From NCBI GenBank assembly GCA_004352715.1, contig SCFE01000032.1:436615-500614 (forward strand): a DNA stretch of 64,000 nucleotides. Direction: 5' to 3'. Every line of letters starts with the position of its first letter. The first letter of the stretch is position 1. The notes below the pieces were generated by a model, which was given only the letters and a program-made list of their open reading frames with translations, had not been told where the DNA came from and did not search any database. Source of the stretch: Hofstenia miamia. Taxonomy: Eukaryota > Xenacoelomorpha > Acoela. Shown piece by piece: positions 1-13,309 of this stretch. The position numbers and the translations under genes are program-made.

Positions 1-2350
1 TACAAGAACATTGCAAAATATGTCTTGTTAGGAGTTCTAAGTCAGTCCATATTAGAATTTAATCACTTTTTTAAATATTCCTGTTTAAATCTTGTTCTAA
101 AATGAGTCAACTTTTTGGTCACCTTAAAATTCATGTTAGACTGTTCAGTGAAACATTTCTTATCAATATTTGTCAGGTGATTTGGTATTTGTAATAAAAA
201 GCCATGCTATGGTTTAACTATTGATATAATTTAGCATTTAAATGCACTTTCTTTGCATATATAACGATTATACCTTTAAGCAAAAAGTACATTCATCCTT
301 ACATGCATAGTATGTTTTACCGACATAATGAGTGGCATGGGTCATTTTGTTACATAATACCAATTATATTAATTTACTTATTATGTTAGTAAATTAGTAA
401 ATCAAATACTACATATGTTTACTGTTTGAGAAAAAACACAACTAGGTAGTGCAAAAATAAACTTTGTAAAGAGGGTGCATGGTCAATTTGACTGGTTATG
501 CATTTAAGGGTTAAATAGAGGATCAATCAGCAATGTCTTGTCGTAAATTAGGAAGTTTACCCTAGAAAGTTTTCTTGCTTGATTTAATGAAGATTGCTAT
601 CATAAAATATAACACTAAAAAACGTTCCGAAAATCATGATCATCTATTAAAAAATAAATAAGAGGAAACTCTCCTAGAGTAACTACTATAGAGACTATAT
701 CAGAAAATATAATGTGAAGTCAAGTCAAAATAGGTAGAAAAAGACAACTTTTCGAAAAATTGAATTTGAATTATAATATATATAATAATTTTTACCGTAA
801 ACGGACGATAGTATGCAGCCATGTTAAAGACTAGAGAAAATATTGTATTGTTTTGAAATCATGCCATACAAATCCTTCAAATGCAAATTCTTTGCACTTC
901 AAACCACTTCATTTACAGTGTGTGTGTAACAAATTGAATTACATTTCAAATTAAGCAATGGCTCTCTTAACTAGGCGATTATTAAAAAGGGAAATATTGC
1001 CTTGCAAAAAAAACTACTTGAAAACTTATTCACCTACCCCTATTCCAACATTACTTTTTCGGCTCTCAATGCTTTTGGGAAAGGGATTGGAGTGTGATGT
1101 TAAAACCCGTTACAAATGTTCGTCATATCAATTCTATCAATGTTGAATTTTCAGAATTGTGATTCCATAATTATATTTCAGACATCATCAAATCTCTAAA
1201 TTTCGAGATTTAATTTATATATTGGCTGTAGCAGTTGGAAATGATGGAATTCTTTAGAATTGATTGCTAACTGAAGAAATACTATTTCCTTGCATATATA
1301 ACTTTTTTCACACTAACAATGGTGATAAAATTTTAAAAAAATTGCAATAGAGTGCTCCGGCTGAAAAACAATCATGCAAAAAATGAGCAGATATTTAGAA
1401 AATATTTTGACCTCAATAAAACGCCTTAACTAATACTAGAGTAGTGTATGCACTGCAGCGTGTTTTGCCGTATTCCAATGTCTTGGAAAAAGTGAATTTT
1501 GGGTTTTTTCATATTTGTGTTTCAAAAATGAGTCTTAGTCCTTACAACAGTTGCAAACTTTGAAATGAACTCTATATGCAATTGAATGCATAGTTGCGGT
1601 GTTTTCTAAAGGGGAGTGTTTACGACTGATATTGCACCCGGATCTCATAGTTCGAGGTATATTTTACATAATATGCATATTTTTTGCCATTACCAATATT
1701 TGAATTTATTTTTGTAAGTCTGATAATTGGCTGATAGAAACGCACTTATAACTCCAAATAAATCCTGAAATACGTTGTTTTAAATTAAATTTTAATATGC
1801 TTACGCCATGTTTGTATTGAAGATTATTATTGAGCAATTAAGTGAGGAATCAAGACGAATGTATATCTTGTACAAAGCAAACAAATCACGAAAAGGATTT
1901 TATTAAATAGGATTATGTGTTTTATGAATTTAATTAAACTTCTCACAAGCTGTTACGATAACAGTGTAAATGAATAAGAATATCTTAGCATTATTGATTA
2001 AATATACTTAAGAAGGCTATCTGTAAAACGTGTAAAAATGTTCGTCTTGATAGCAAAATCTCACTGTTGAAGTTCATATTGGGCAAAAAGTGACATATAA
2101 ACCCACCAAGAAAAAATGCTCATAAAATGAATTTTGAGTTCACTCAAGCATAGAATCTGCATTCGATTAATTTTAAATAAAAATCTTAGTTATTGAAAAA
2201 ACATCATGAAAGAGGTAGATACCATCAAAGCTGATGTTACACTACATTTAACAGAACTTAATATTTAATGAATTGCTATGTTTCTGTTAGTAATCTTTTT
2301 ACGCATATATATTTATAAATATGTGCACAATAGGTGAATATATAAGAAGA
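1..2350. other. AT-rich DNA, no gene recognised
   Basis: This stretch is AT-rich and stop-dense in all frames. The only open frame of note, 958-1146 on the plus strand, has no recognisable domain, no supporting splice sites and low-complexity surroundings. No inverted repeat or RNA gene was found by eye. Confidence 0.6.
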
Positions 2351-2787
2351 TATATATATATATATATATATATNNNNNNNNNNNNNNNNNNNNNNNNNNN
2401 NNNNNNNNNNNNNNNNNNNNNNNNNNNNNNNNNNNNNNNNNNNNNNNNNNNNNNNNNNNNNNNNNNNNNNNNNNNNNNNNNNNNNNNNNNNNNNNNNNNN
2501 NNNNNNNNNNNNNNNNNNNNNNNNNNNNNNNNNNNNNNNNNNNNNNNNNNNNNNNNNNNNNNNNNNNNNNNNNNNNNNNNNNNNNNNNNNNNNNNNNNNN
2601 NNNNNNNNNNNNNNNNNNNNNNNNNNNNNNNNNNNNNNNNNNNNNNNNNNNNNNNNNNNNNNNNNNNNNNNNNNNNNNNNNNNNNNNNNNNNNNNNNNNN
2701 NNNNNNNNNNNNNNNNNNNNNNNNNNNNNNNNNNNNNNNNNNNNNNNNNNNNNNNNNNNNNNNNNNNNNNNNNNNNNNNNNNNNNNN
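2351..2787. other. (TA)n microsatellite running into an assembly gap
   Basis: A TA dinucleotide run (2351-2373) leads directly into 414 Ns (2374-2787). The gap most likely reflects failure to assemble through the microsatellite. Apparent long reading frames across it are made of Ns and are not genes. Confidence 0.95.
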
Positions 2788-2804
2788 TCGTTCCCTAAGG
2801 TAGG

Positions 2805-2940
2805 GAGCAAACGGTGCAAATTTTGTTGCGAAACCAATTAAGATAAGAAAAGACATTGGAGGAATTTAAATTATTTCAAAATTATCCTATCACATTGCGC
2901 ATTACAATTGGCTTAGCAACAAAAGGTGTATCGTTTGCGC
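2805..2940. repeat. Imperfect inverted repeat with arms of about 35 bp
   Basis: Bases 2805-2839 and the reverse complement of 2906-2940 align over about 35 positions with several mismatches; both contain GCAAACG and TTTTGTTGC and end in CCAATT. The arms enclose a 66-bp AT-rich core. The structure resembles a small MITE or an aged palindromic insertion. It lies only 8 bp from the next inverted-repeat element, and no target-site duplication was identified. Confidence 0.55.
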
Positions 2941-2948
2941 GGGGCCTA

Positions 2949-3175
2949 AAGGTGCGTTCAGACGAGAACCTTTTGATGTATATCATTTGATATACGTCAA
3001 AAAGATGCTCGTCTGAACGCACATCGTTCAAATTAGCATAGATCAAAAAGACGCTCGTCTGAACGCTCCCAAATTTTGATAGATGCATCAAAAAAGCATA
3101 CATCAAAAAGATGCTTGTCTGAACGCACTTTCATCAAAAGATGCGCATCAAAAGGTTCTCGTCTGAACGCACCTT
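2949..3175. mobile_element. MITE-like foldback element with 30-bp perfect terminal inverted repeats
   Basis: The first 30 bases (2949-2978, starting AAGGTGCGTTCAGACGAGAA) are repeated exactly in reverse complement at 3146-3175. Internally, CGTCTGAACGC recurs near 3011, 3058 and 3116 as well as in the right terminus, so the left end can fold with several internal copies. The 227-bp element has no coding capacity. This is the structure of a non-autonomous DNA transposon whose subterminal motif has been multiplied. Its superfamily is not assigned because no target-site duplication is clear. Confidence 0.8.
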
Positions 3176-4097
3176 AAGAAACACTTGGCAATATCATCCT
3201 TAAATTTCTTTATTTAGTGATATGTACTTATTAACTGAAAATGATTTGTTACAAAGTATTTACGTGTCTATTAACAATTCAAGTAAATCTCTATTTTGAA
3301 TAATCCCTTGATATTCTTATTTTGAAAAGTAATAAATTTTGATAAGCATTCTGTTAGTTCAAGACAGACGATAGTGATTAAAAGTAGATTAAAATCTATT
3401 GTGTAACTTCATTACAATTATATATATAAATGCACCAACAGGTTTTCATGGTAAACCTGAGAACGCAGCATGACATGCGACCGTGTGATTACATGGTAAC
3501 AACCAATCACCAACAAGCATTCAAGAGAAATTCTTAAAATTCCAATTTTCGAACAATTTTCAAACTACAGTCTGTCCTTTATGCCCAATTCAATTCACAA
3601 AAAATAAGACACCCTTGATGGTCATTAGCACCAAATTCTAAATCTACAATCTACACTAGAAGATATTTATTTGATGCCAAAGATGTTAGAGTAAACCCAA
3701 AATTGAGTGGGTACATCCACAGACTTAATGGCTCTGATTTTAATTTCACTCTTGTTCTGTCACACAGATATTTTAAAGTGATAAATAACCTCAACCAGCA
3801 ACCTCAAAGTTGTGTAGTCTCATCAGGTGAAGGAATTGCATTTTGTGATGTTTTATGTGATTAACTGTGAAAAAGGAGAACTGATTCATCTTGAGAAGCT
3901 TGGTTAAACCAGTAAACCCAGATAAACTGAAATTGCCGAAAAGAAGAAAACAATCAAAATGCTAAACTCATGTTAATTACTTAGCTGTTAGAAACCATTA
4001 CTGCTCATTGTGTTGTGAAGTATTTGATTCAGTAATATAAGCCTCATTCAAACTAGAATCACTAATAAAATGAAATGAAATTTTACAGTTTGGAGGA
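3176..4097. other. AT-rich DNA, no feature recognised
   Basis: No open reading frame with a recognisable domain, RNA gene or inverted repeat was seen between the foldback element and the hAT-like MITE. Confidence 0.5.
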
Positions 4098-4105
4098 ATT
4101 TATAT

Positions 4106-4649
4106 TAGAGAAGGGTGCAGTGGGGTGCGGTAATACTTCCGCGGTAGCGATTTACACAATTGCGGTGTTTAGCGGTAGAATTATTACAACTTGCGGTGGC
4201 ATTAAAGTTATACAGATAAAGTGATTTGTATTAAGGTGTTAAATCTCTAAGTAGTGCTGACAAAGCTGTTTCTGAAGAAAAACTAAGAGATTTCTCACAA
4301 AATATTAAAAGCAATTTAATATCGCTAACTAAGAAATTTCTTACAAAATATTAAAAGTAATTTTTACATATTTCATGAAAAATTTGATACTACCCAAATA
4401 TAATTGCACGAAATGACAAAATATCTAAGAATATGTTTTTAAGCTGTTCTACGAATGATCTATAATCCTAAAAAACAATTCAGAAATATCTATTTGTACG
4501 AAGATAAAATCGCCATTGTTGCGGTACAACACAAAAATTTTATGATTGCGGTGGTTTGCGGTAAAAACGGACATTGCGGTGATAGGCGGTGAAGTTTTCT
4601 TCTCTGCGGTCGAAATAATTTTACAAAACCTGTACCACGCTCATCTCTA
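4106..4649. mobile_element. hAT-type MITE rich in GCGGT motifs
   Basis: The element starts TAGAGAAGGGTG and its right end, read in reverse complement, starts TAGAGATGAGCG, matching the TAGAG-type ends common in hAT transposons. It is flanked by ATTTATAT (4098-4105) and ATTTGCAT (4650-4657), an 8-bp target-site duplication differing by two transitions; 8 bp is the hAT length. GCGGT recurs many times in the first 100 and last 160 bp on the same strand, as expected of transposase-binding subterminal repeats. There is no coding capacity. Confidence 0.7.
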
Positions 4650-4740
4650 ATTTGCATGCTTTCTGTGTGTATGTGCGTTCGAATATATTGAAATTCATCC
4701 TTTCTACACATTTTAGAATGCCTCTAGTATCATTGAAATA

Positions 4741-4860
4741 AGTCCCTGTTTCCGCTAGATTTGAGTCCACCCGCTGCGAGTCGCCCCAGCTTGAAGAAAT
4801 CTATGTTCCCATTTAATTTTTCGCCTCGGTTTGACCCCGAAGCAGGGTAACTCATCCTTA
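4741..4860. repeat. Copy 1 of a GTTCCCAT-containing interspersed repeat
   Basis: Bases 4805-4834 match 7172-7201 almost exactly (GTTCCCAT followed by TTCGCCTCGGTTTGA), and the flanking sequence is also GC-rich against an AT-rich background. It is probably a small non-autonomous element with ends near CCCTGTTTCC and GAAGCAGGG. Boundaries are approximate. Confidence 0.5.
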
Positions 4861-4871
4861 ATAGGAAGACT

Positions 4872-6698
4872 TACTTACTTCCATGCTTATACTTATTTGC
4901 TCAAGAATTAATTAAAATATGTTGTAATTTGGTAAATTTAATCCGCTTACACTGGTGATTTGGGGGTGGAAGGGGGTAATTGCTTAATTTATCTAACATG
5001 ATAGGCTTCATTTAGCACTCAATGGGCGATTTGCAAAGAATCTAGCGAATGCTACCCTATAAAAATTCTTGGTTGCAGCAACAATGAATTTTNTATACTT
5101 ATATTTGGCGCTAAGTACATGACAACTAAGAAATTATATGACTTTATTCCAATTCATTTAAAAAGGAAAAATGTCAACTTACAAATAATTGAAAATTACA
5201 CCTACTCAAAGCAATGCAAGAATAATTTATGCAAAATGTCAGCGCTAACTTAGAATTGTTTGAAAATTAGTAAAACTCCTTTTTACTTTATAATCTTTTA
5301 TGTTACATCAAAAAAATTATTGAAACATTGCTGTAGCGAAAAATGTTTATTGGGTATTATTGTTTTAATGCGGAAGGGTTAAGATTAATTCTCAGTTTTT
5401 GCAAATACAAACACGATGCATGTAAATTTTAATAGCATTTTGAGTAACTTAATGCATTTACAACTCAATATAATTGTTCTGCGAAACATAGCTGCAATGA
5501 TATCATTGCAAATTAATATGATTACAATTAAATTGAAATCAGCTAAAAGAAAATTATAAGAATGAAAGAACGCCTTCGAAGATTCTTGAAATCAACTACT
5601 AGAACCTCATCTTGGTGGATAATTATTTAATTAATGAAGAGCCGGGACGATTATCAATTAAATTTTATTTGTGGCTTAGTTGATTTAATGAATCCAGATA
5701 CCCTGCCAAAAGAAATTATTGCTGTTGCTGCTGTCTCAAGCGGCTTTAAANTACTTACTTCCATGCTTATACTTATTTGCTCAAGAATTAATTAAAATAT
5801 GTTGTAATTTGGTAAATTTAATCCGCTTACACTGGTGATTTGGGGGTGGAAGGGGGTAATTGCTTAATTTATCTAACATGATAGGCTTCATTTAGCACTC
5901 AATGGGCGATTTGCAAAGAATCTAGCGAATGCTACCCTATAAAAATTCTTGGTTGCAGCAACAATGAATTTTGGTCAAATTTGTAACCAAAATTCAATCA
6001 AATTAAGTTAGTATTCAACTAGAGGTAAAGAAGGAAAATATCTACGTATTTATACTTATATTTGGCGCTAAGTACATGACAACTAAGAAATTATATGACT
6101 TTATTCCAATTCATTTAAAAAGGAAAAATGTCAACTTACAAATAATTGAAAATTACACCTACTCAAAGCAATGCAAGAATAATTTATGCAAAATGTCAGC
6201 GCTAACTTAGAATTGTTTGAAAATTAGTAAAACTCCTTTTTACTTTATAATCTTTTATGTTACATCAAAAAAATTATTGAAACATTGCTGTAGCGAAAAA
6301 TGTTTATTGGATATTATTGTTTTAATGCGGAAGGGTTAAGATTAATTCTCAGTTTTTGCAATTACAAACACGATGCATGTAAATTTTAATAGCATTTTGA
6401 GTAACTTAATGCATTTACAACTCAATATAATTGTTCTGCGAAACATAGCTGCAATGATATCATTGCAAATTAATATGATTACAATTAAATTGAAATCAGC
6501 TAAAAGAAAATTATAAGAATGAAAGAACGTTTTCGAAGATTCTTGAAATCAACTACTAGAACCTCATCTTGGTGGACGATTATTTAATTAATGAAGAGCC
6601 GGGACGATTATTAATTAAATTTTATTTGTGGCTTAGTTGATTTAATGAATCCAGATACCCTGCCAAAAGAAATTATTGCTGTTGCTGCTGTCTCAAGC
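4872..6698 (+). repeat. Near-identical direct duplication of about 0.9 kb, probably an assembly artefact
   Basis: Bases 4872-5092 equal 5752-5972, and 5094-5742 match about 6051-6698 with only a handful of substitutions. Copy 1 carries a single N (5093) where copy 2 has about 78 extra bases, and the two copies meet at another single N (5751). Single-N junctions plus low divergence suggest two haplotypes or overlapping contigs placed in series rather than a real tandem duplication. The reading frame at 6645-6869 is not recognisable and is not treated as a gene. Confidence 0.8.
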
Positions 6699-7123
6699 AG
6701 CATTAAATTTTTTTTATATCTTTTATTTGAAATTCCAAACTACTCCGCAATTTTAATTCCGAGCCAAATTATTCCACCTTTTTTCTTGGCAGTCCATTCC
6801 AAATTATTAGCAGACTCTAGTGTCCTAAGTTCCTTGAGTATTAATATTTTTATGATCCATATTAAATAATTGTTGTTTCAAAAGAACTTTTCAGATGTCG
6901 CTGGAAAACCTTCATCCATCTTGTAATTGCAGTCCTATTGTGTTAATGGAAGCAGGTACAACTTTAAATCAATTCAATTCAAAGGGTATTTAAAAACATT
7001 TCTGAGAATGAGATTGACTATTAATCCTAACAAATTAATCTTATCATTGCCTTTGTGAAAATTTAATTGTTTGAATGGGGATAATAAAACACATTATTAA
7101 AGGGAATTTTACCCGTTTTTAAA

Positions 7124-7305
7124 ATTCAAATGGGAACACGTTCGCCCCGCTTTAATTTAACTCGGTTGAGTGTTCCCATGTAAATTTTCGCCTCGGTTTG
7201 AAGAACAGAGGTGAGTGGCAGCAGGGCAAACGTGTCCCCATTAGAGGTGAGTGGCCCCGCTGGCACTCAAAGCGGTGCGAAAAATTAAATGGGACAGGGC
7301 CTAAA
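7124..7305. repeat. Copy 2 of the GTTCCCAT-containing interspersed repeat
   Basis: A GC-rich block shares about 30 bp with the copy at 4805-4834. It also has internal inverted matches: GGGAACACGTTCGCC near its left end faces GGCAAACGTGTCCCC, and its right end reads ATTAAATGGGACAGGG. This suggests a small palindromic non-autonomous element. Ends and target-site duplication were not resolved. Confidence 0.5.
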
Positions 7306-7919
7306 TAACACAGTCAGGTATATTTTCCTCATATTTTATTCATGCGCATGAAATCAACATTGCAAAAACCATCCAGTAATATTTTAGGACTACAAAGTTT
7401 AAATTTATATTTGTTAAGTTAATGGCTTAGGCAGTACTTATTAATACTTATAAACAGCTGCAGACCCTATGTTTTACCAATATTTCATATCAAACTTTAA
7501 TTATTGCGATATCAAGAACATACTTTTAGTCAACCCCATTTCCATTTTTAACGGTTCGTGACTGTTTGGGTTCCAATTACTCCCCAAGCAAAGTTTACTT
7601 AAAGATTTTGTGAAAAATATGGCAGTTACAGCAATGAAATTCTACTTTTCACTAAACAAAGAAACCTTTCAAATGAAAAATTTTTTCATGTTCAATTTGT
7701 ATAACGTATTGGCTTGTGAAAATTTATACTTGTGATTGTTTGGGGTGCACATGCACCACAACATCTACGTGCTGCTTTGCAATATTTCTAACGAAATTAT
7801 CTACATACATATATATGCATGTGTTTATATATACATTATATATAAAAGTTAAGTAAGTAAGTGTATATATATATATATTTATGTACTTGCAAATGCAATC
7901 AATTTGGAAAGTTCCAGCT

Positions 7920-8445
7920 AAGAATTTCTACCCTTATCTCCATGACAATACAATGTCACTTCGATGCATAGCATACTCTGGAAAAGATACTTTATGCAGT
8001 GATATATCTGGCTGTGGAACCTTTGCCGAAAAAAAAATATGAGCCTTCTAATCAAATATGTTGGAAAGAAAATGCTCTTAGGGAAATACTGGTGATAATT
8101 TTCTGCAACTGCTTTTCTGCAAATTTGACAACTTATATTGGCACAATTCAACAAAACCAACTAGAATTTCCTGATGCTGCAAAAAGTATTAATCGAAGAA
8201 TATGAATTGATTCACGGTATTACCCTAATAGCTTAAAATTGTATTCTTGTTGGGACAAGACATCAAAGCCCGTTCTCCTTGTATCTTCAATGAATCAAGT
8301 CCAAAATAATAGCACATATCGAGAAGATATCGCTCAACTTTACAAATTAAGAAAAAATTATCTTTATATCCTTGATAGACTTGTTCTAATTGCAAAACTC
8401 CTCGCTGGCTATGTTGATGTAATTTTGGCCAATAAGCTCATTTAG
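7920..8445 (+). pseudogene. Decayed piggyBac-type transposase fragment
   Basis: One plus-strand frame runs from 7999 to 8445 with a single internal stop (8203-8205). In order it reads NLTTYIGTIQQNQLEFP, then SCWDKTSKPVLLVSSMN, then REDIAQLYKLRKNYLYILDRLV. This matches the order seen in piggyBac/PGBD transposases: a TTYVGT-like strand, a KPVLLVSS-like strand and the YNxTKxxVDxLDRL block near the last catalytic aspartate. More weakly related sequence continues upstream in another frame (around 7936-7990, CIAYSGKDT). The fragment is far shorter than a full transposase, no TTAA-flanked ends were found, and it is interpreted as a dead copy. Assignment rests on remembered family motifs. Confidence 0.6.
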
Positions 8446-9088
8446 CAACTACTTGGGATATAAACTTGTAGGGATTTAATTGAACATTGAATATCAACGT
8501 CAAATTTGATGATAGGAAATTACATGTAAACATTCACTTCAGCAGTTTAAAGCACATCTGTTCAATCTATATAATGTCATTGAAAATTTTGCCCTACAAT
8601 TCAAGACAAAAAGACAAGAAAAGCTTGTGTCACTGCTAAGGTTCACATATTCTGATAATGAGTTACTATTTTTAGATTGGGTTCCATGGAAATGAAAACA
8701 AACTAAAGCTTAATGTTCTTGCAAGTTCTTACATATTCAAGTTTTAAACTTGGAAGCAAAATTTAAATGTTGCTGAAATTTGAAAAACTTTCAACAACAA
8801 AAATGATTTTCACAAGTTGTGAATCACTTTGCATGGTAGACAGTAAACTGAAAGAAATCCCTTCTCAAAATATTAACCTTTTTAATTTTCAATTTAATGT
8901 CCAGCAAAAATTATGTTAATTAGCTTGAAACCTTTCTAAATTTATACTTTAAAGGACCAACCTAGGTGTTTTTTAAATTTTAACGTAAATTCAAGTATTC
9001 TTTCAAGAATTAGCATAAAATTTGCAAGAACCTTAAAGTTTAATTTGGTTTCCATGGGGAATGAATAAATTGCTTACAATTATAAATG

Positions 9089-9125
<37 letters not shown>

Positions 9126-12100
9126 AATTAAATAGTTAAATTTCAAGACAAATATATTGCATAAAGAACTACATTTACATATATTTGTTAAAAATGTTAT
9201 TATTCCCAGTTTCAATAAAAAATTTTATAAAAAAGTATATTATTTCCAAATATGGCAAAATAATAATGAACTTTACATTTTCATTATTAAACATTTTGGT
9301 GCAATGCATAAAAATTTCATAAATTATGGGTATTCTAAACCCCGAAATTTGAAATATATATTAATATAATCAAAATCATATTTCATTAAATTATGTGTTT
9401 CATTGAGGCGATATAATAATAGTCGCGTAGAGGCTTTTTGCTAATATTAATTTAAAAACTCCTATTTTTGGTAGTATTCATAATCTTTTCGAGAAAAAAT
9501 TTGAGTTGTTGAACAAATGCACAACAGTCACAACATATAGTTTTTAAGACATTCTGCACCGTCAATATTCATGGGCAATTGCCGCCCCAGATGCAGAGCT
9601 GTATATTCTGTGAATTTTTGATAGGGCAGACATTAAAATCTAAGATAATCAAAAAAGACTAAATATGTTAACTTTTTGTATTAAAGATTACTATTTTATA
9701 AGATCATGCATAGAGAAGTGAATGAATGTAAAAAAACATTATGCTAAAAGTATGCGATATTTGGATTTAAGTTATGAAACGCCTTTTTTCATAATATGCT
9801 AAGATTGCTAAAACTAGAGCAAGTTATATATAAGTGAATTAAATTTTTATTCCAGAAGCTATAGTGGTTATTTGAAATTCCGTGTTGAATGTTACTTATA
9901 AGGCAACGCTATTCGCCAGGAAAAATTCACTCACAATAGATGGAATAACACTTTATTCCTCCATTGTCAGCAAAACCTCAACAATATAACAACTGTTTAT
10001 AAATTGATACATTAAAATTGACTTTTCTGTCATGTGCACTAATTTACTCTAAAAACAGCTATGTTGCTACGGAAAAATATTATGCAACTTACTTTTGATA
10101 AAATATTGCAGTACAATATTTCGCACACCTTGTGTAGCCATTGAGTTTGTGCACAATTTTTCTTGGAGCAATATCAGCATTGGTTGAAATAAGGTAGTAA
10201 AGATTTATTTATAAGACTGACAATACAATTGTACAGGAAATTGTAAAATTACAAATAATTTTAAAACATGTATATACGCATTGGTGAAAACTGCCTTTGA
10301 GGAAATAGGGTTCCGAATATTGAAAGCATATAAAATTTGAAATCAATTGCAAATATCAAACTTTAATATCGTTTAATATGATGGAAGAACATAATGTGTT
10401 GACATTCTACGTAACACACAAAGAAATTTGAAATGAGACTTTATTTTTAGTCATAAAAATGTTGGCATTCTCGAAGTATAATTTTTTTCAGTTTGAAGCT
10501 TTGGTTGTCAATTCTATATAACTACCTGAAAAAGTTTTAGACGCTGTGCTTCTTTCATAATGCTTAAAAATTTTTCTTAAGCGTAATTGATGATTTAATT
10601 TTTTAAATTTTCAATTTTTGTTATGTTAGATTTCCGTTCAATCAATTGCTTTCCAAAATTTCTAGTTATTGAAAGATAATGTTACTATTGGGTGCTCGAA
10701 TACATTTACAATTGCCAAATATTACTACACACATGCCAAAAAAGCCTCTTTCAAACGAAATTAGTTTTTTTGCAGTACCAAGGATATAAGTTTCTCATAA
10801 ATTTCCATGTAAAATATTGTTTAGCAAGAGGATTAATATATTCATTCAATTTTCGTTTAAATCTTCTTGAATTGTTACTTAAGCTATTCTTCAATTTGTT
10901 TGAATTTAACCCACACTCGATGGACATAGTATTAGTTCATTTTTAGTTTTTGAACCAAATAAAATTTAGCTTACTAAAATATAAAATATACATTGCACTC
11001 AAGGTCGTGCACAGCGAGAAAGATAGAGTTATTTTAGCTGAAAATTGAAATTTAGTCGAGAAATTTGCAAGAAAACTGTTTACAAATTTCAATGTTTATT
11101 GTACGGCGGCGTTATTTTCACACGGTGGATATAGTTAAAGCATCAGCCTTCAATAATTTATCCCTCACGCTTTGCATTGCCTATAATTTAGGTCTCCTTG
11201 AATGCACTATATGTACATGTACACTCTACATAACCAGAATTGGCTATTCTAAGACTTGCTTAAGGAAAAGAACAAATAGATTGAGTAAAAACATTCTTAA
11301 ATGTGTTACCATCTCCGTGAACAATTGAAAAAGCTTTTTTTTTTATACAAATAAATTGCGATCTACACTTATTAATACTACAACATACTTATAAACATGC
11401 TTCCATCATTCAAATAGATTTGTCACGAGGCCATTTAGCTGTACTTTTCTAACAATATGCATAGAAGACAGTTTCAAAACTGCCTATTTTTTTGCAAATG
11501 TAAGTATTTTCAACTTATTGCTAAATATTTTCCTACAATTTTCATTTAATGGCGCCTGAAAGAAGCTTTGTATAGCATATCAATTATAGTGAATATTCAT
11601 ACACTAATAGACCAACGTCAAGCTTTCTATACATGTAGGTCTAGATTAGGTTTGCTCAAATATTTATTAACGCTTATAAGTTTGTCTATCAACAACTGTT
11701 TTGACTTGAAAAATGAAAATTTAAAATTCAATTGCATAACGATAAAATGTAAAATGCCTTTAATTTTTCAAACTAAGTGCCAGAATGTCTTCTTAACTTC
11801 CATTAGAATGCCTGCCAAGAAAATTTGCATGTCAATTCGCGATTCATAAGCAAATATTTCCAAGTTTAATGCACATTCGCTAGACCAACTAACAACTCCA
11901 AATTCGCAAAAACGATGCATTAAAAGGAAGAGGAATTACATTATAATTTGAATAATTTCAAAGATGTATACTCACTGATTAAATCGAGGTTAGAAGGGGT
12001 CTATGAAAATTTGAGTAGAAAAAGTAAACGCATTATGCGTTACAATTTATCGTCTTTCCAATAACATCTGGTTGTAGATCCACGGGAACATTCGCGCAAA

Positions 12101-13309
12101 CATTTGATAAATTGTTTTAAGTTTGAATTGTAGAGAATTAGATACGGGCTCTTCGAAAAGAAAATATAATTATCTTTATGATATTTAATTGTTGACGCAT
12201 TCTAACACACAAAATTGTTTTCTCTGTAATTTGTTCATAAAATATTGCATGTGTGTCAACATTTTATAGATATGATATTTGGTTTTAGGGTCATCCCGAT
12301 TATTAATTATTGACTTGCCGTCTCAAGATCACGTATCTGAGTTTCTCTCAAACTTAACCCGGTAATGTTTTGTTGTAAATTACGAGGAGTAATAGTTTTC
12401 ATAAATATTTCTGCCATGCAAGATGTTGTAAACAGATCGTACATAGGACTAACTTTTGTGGAGTAATAATGCTTCTAGCCTAGAAAAAGCCAAGAATATT
12501 TAACAAATGCACCAAGTATCACTTAAGGTTTTCAATGATTAAATAGAACAAAATGGGTAGAGATTTCAAGCTTCTCATTTATTTTTTGTTTCAGTCTAAG
12601 AAAGTGTCTAAATTCAAATACCTATGAATAAATTTCATCTATGTGTTAAAAAAATTTATCTCTACCTATTATTAATTAAAAAGTTCTAAGCCCATCATAA
12701 ATAAAAGATTAATTCAAAAATTGATGCAGTGCTGGGGCAAATTGTCTTTTTAATCTAATCTGAAATAACTGCCATTATGTCAAAATAGTGTTGAACCGCG
12801 CCTTATTTTGTAAAGGAACGTATTAAATGCTTGTATGAATAGTTCGCTACGGTCTTGCGCAAGTGATTTATGCGTCTATTTTATTACTCTTTCAGTATTT
12901 AGGTCATAAGAGATTGATGATAATTAACCCACTTACTGCATTCAATGAGGTTCTATTTTATTGTTTTTATAAACGCTTTTAGAGTGCAGAATATGACATT
13001 TCATGCTGAACCAAGGAATTTCGATTTCTCTTCGAGCAAAATTATGAAAAGTGCTTGATTTCATTGTAATTTAATCTCTTGCTTTTATGTGACTGCCACT
13101 TCAGTTTGTATTAGTTTAGTAAACAGTCATTCTAACTAAATCCATTACAGAGAAGGTGGTTGCAGTCAATCACGAGAATGACTGAGCCTATTTCCACTAG
13201 TGTTACGTTTACAGAACAAACCGATTAGTCCGTATTTGTGAGCAATTTTATCCAAGCCCGTTAAGAAATATTGAAAGCTTTTTATATAGACACATCTATA
13301 GGGTAGGGC
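8446..13309. other. AT-rich DNA with a (TA)n run, no gene recognised
   Basis: Nearly 5 kb contains only short unrecognisable frames (for example 10692-10946, 11065-11328 and 11568-11849), all AT-biased and without domain motifs. A (TA)n microsatellite lies at 9092-9123. No inverted-repeat element or RNA gene was seen. Confidence 0.5.

Noticed and set aside
2299-2856. Long frames across the first N gap
   Set aside because: They consist almost entirely of Ns and TA-encoded IYIYIY.
6645-6869. 74-codon frame with a leucine/serine-rich product
   Set aside because: No domain; lies in the probable haplotype duplication; AT-driven composition.
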